Source: Pseudomonadota bacterium | GTDB taxonomy: Bacteria > Pseudomonadota > Alphaproteobacteria > Rhizobiales > Phreatobacteraceae | DNA: 14,517 nt | NCBI GenBank assembly: GCA_023416965.1 | Contig: JAEZGJ010000185.1 | Location: 1-14,517, forward strand | Direction: 5' to 3' | In this document: positions 13,793 through 14,517 of the stretch, one piece after another | Numbering within the stretch: the first letter of the stretch is position 1 | Layout of the letters: every line of letters starts with the position of its first letter | Notes under the pieces: generated by a model | The model's input: the letters and a program-made list of their open reading frames with translations, nothing else | Told to the model about the DNA's origin: nothing | Databases searched by the model: none | Made by a program: the position numbers and the translations under genes

Positions 13793-14102
13793 CGATGGTC
13801 TCCCCGGACTTCTTGGCCACGCGCACCTTGGTGCCGTCGGCGAGAACCTTGAAGCCGACGCGGGTCGGCTTGCCGGTCTTCGGGTCGGCATAGGCCAGGT
13901 TGGACAGGTGGATCGGGCTCTCCTTGGAGATGATCCCGCCTTCCTGGGTCTGGCTCTGGCGCTGATGGCGCTTGACGATGTTGACGCCGCGCACGAGGGC
14001 ACGGCCCTCGGTCGGCATGACCTGGATCACTTCACCGGTGCGACCCTTGTCGCGGCCGGTGAGGACGACGACCTTGTCGCCCTTCTTGATCTTCGCAGCC
14101 AT
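13785..14102 (-). CDS. rplX: 50S ribosomal protein L24
   Basis: A 105-residue protein, one of the first to bind 23S rRNA in large-subunit assembly. It carries the KOW motif near its N-terminus (KKGDKVVVLTGRDKGRTGEV, about 6-25), the GVNIVKRHQRQS segment (39-50) and the closing RVGFKVLADGTKVRVAKKSG. The ATG shares one base with the rplN stop (TGATG) and its GGAGG ribosome-binding site lies inside rplN. It overlaps rplE by eight bases, so three genes in a row are translationally linked. Confidence 0.99.
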   Translation of the reverse strand: MAAKIKKGDKVVVLTGRDKGRTGEVIQVMPTEGRALVRGVNIVKRHQRQSQTQEGGIISKESPIHLSNLAYADPKTGKPTRVGFKVLADGTKVRVAKKSGETIDG

Positions 14103-14470
14103 CACAGCACCTCCGGCGCGAGCGAGATGATCTTCATGTGGTTCTTGGCGCGCAACTCGCGCGGAACCGGTCCGAAGATACGGGTGCCGATCGGCTCCTT
14201 CTGATTGTTGATCAGAACGGCCGCATTCTTGTCGAAGCGGATCACCGAACCGTCGATGCGGCGGATGTCCTTGGCGGTGCGAACGACGACCGCCTTCATG
14301 ACGTCGCCCTTCTTCACGCGGCCGCGCGGAATGGCCTCCTTGATCGAGACGACGATAATGTCGCCGACCGAGGCATACTTCCGCTTCGAACCGCCCAGCA
14401 CCTTGATGCACATGACACGACGCGCGCCGGAATTATCCGCGACGTCGAGGTTTGTTTGCATCTGAATCAT
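14102..14470 (-). CDS. rplN: 50S ribosomal protein L14
   Basis: A 122-residue protein at the subunit interface. It begins MIQMQTNLDVADNSGARRVM and shows the L14 signature VGDIIVVSIKEAIPRGRVKKGD at about 35-56, then VVVRTAKDIRRIDGS, and ends with FGPVPRELRAKNHMKIISLAPEVL. The length is exactly typical. The ribosome-binding site is weak (AAGG about ten bases upstream). The 47 bases upstream of the start reach the window edge and should lead to rpsQ, which is outside the window. Confidence 0.99.
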   Translation of the reverse strand: MIQMQTNLDVADNSGARRVMCIKVLGGSKRKYASVGDIIVVSIKEAIPRGRVKKGDVMKAVVVRTAKDIRRIDGSVIRFDKNAAVLINNQKEPIGTRIFGPVPRELRAKNHMKIISLAPEVL

Positions 14471-14496
14471 GACTGGCCGCCTTCTTTTCTATTTCC

Positions 14497-14513
14497 GGCA
14501 GGGTTCCCCTGCC
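14497..14513 (-). other. GC hairpin upstream of rplN
   Basis: A 7-bp inverted repeat GGCAGGG/CCCTGCC with a 3-base loop, extendable by CC/GG after a bulged C, lies 26 bases upstream of the rplN start. An A-rich stretch (GGAAATAGAAAAG) rather than a T-run follows it on the minus strand, so it is not a terminator. It resembles the other hairpins in gaps of this operon. Confidence 0.35.
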
Positions 14514-14517
14514 CGGC

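Noticed and set aside
1..14517. CRISPR arrays, insertion sequences, prophage genes, tRNA or rRNA genes
   Set aside because: None seen: no regularly spaced repeats, no transposase or integrase, no tRNA-like cloverleaf. All gaps are under 200 bases and base composition looks uniform.

Overview
The window is a high-GC stretch of an alphaproteobacterial chromosome, most likely from the Hyphomicrobiales (Rhizobiales). Three things point there: the protein sequences (RpoA, SecY, L17 and S13 of alphaproteobacterial type), the placement of adk between secY and rpsM, and the absence of rpsD between rpsK and rpoA. The genus cannot be fixed from this sequence alone.

Right two thirds, minus strand (14517 down to about 5340): the distal spc operon and the alpha operon, in transcription order rplN, rplX, rplE, rpsN, rpsH, rplF, rplR, rpsE, rpmD, rplO, secY, adk, rpsM, rpsK, rpoA, rplQ. 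All are intact, and most have a clear Shine-Dalgarno sequence. Together they supply large- and small-subunit ribosomal proteins, the SecYEG channel core, adenylate kinase and the RNA polymerase alpha subunit. The unit ends in an intrinsic terminator just after rplQ (5340-5364). Three wide gaps divide it: a terminator-like hairpin before secY, a weaker one before rpoA, and a good promoter followed by a structured leader before rpsM.

Middle, plus strand (3389-5328): a two-gene accessory unit with a GTGA stop/start overlap. It encodes a 250-residue protein that looks like two fused Rid-type (YjgF) domains and resembles CnbZ-type aminomuconate deaminases, followed by a YbfB/YjiJ-family MFS transporter. 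It converges on the ribosomal operon and diverges from the protease gene.

Left, minus strand (3265 down to 1): a compact operon of a periplasmic Do/DegQ-type serine protease with two PDZ domains, the AAA+ ATPase RarA, the fluoride exporter CrcB, and the first 38 codons of a gene with a Lys/Gly/Pro/Ala-rich N-terminus. From the usual gene order in related genomes that last gene may be an RluA/RluC-family pseudouridine synthase, but this cannot be confirmed here.

Most of the window is conserved housekeeping DNA. I found no mobile elements, CRISPR arrays, tRNA or rRNA genes, and no convincing new defence or biosynthetic system. The parts worth a second look are the internal control signals of the ribosomal operon, a possibly leaderless protease mRNA, and the tandem-Rid deaminase/MFS pair. 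The longest stretch without a gene is under 200 bases.
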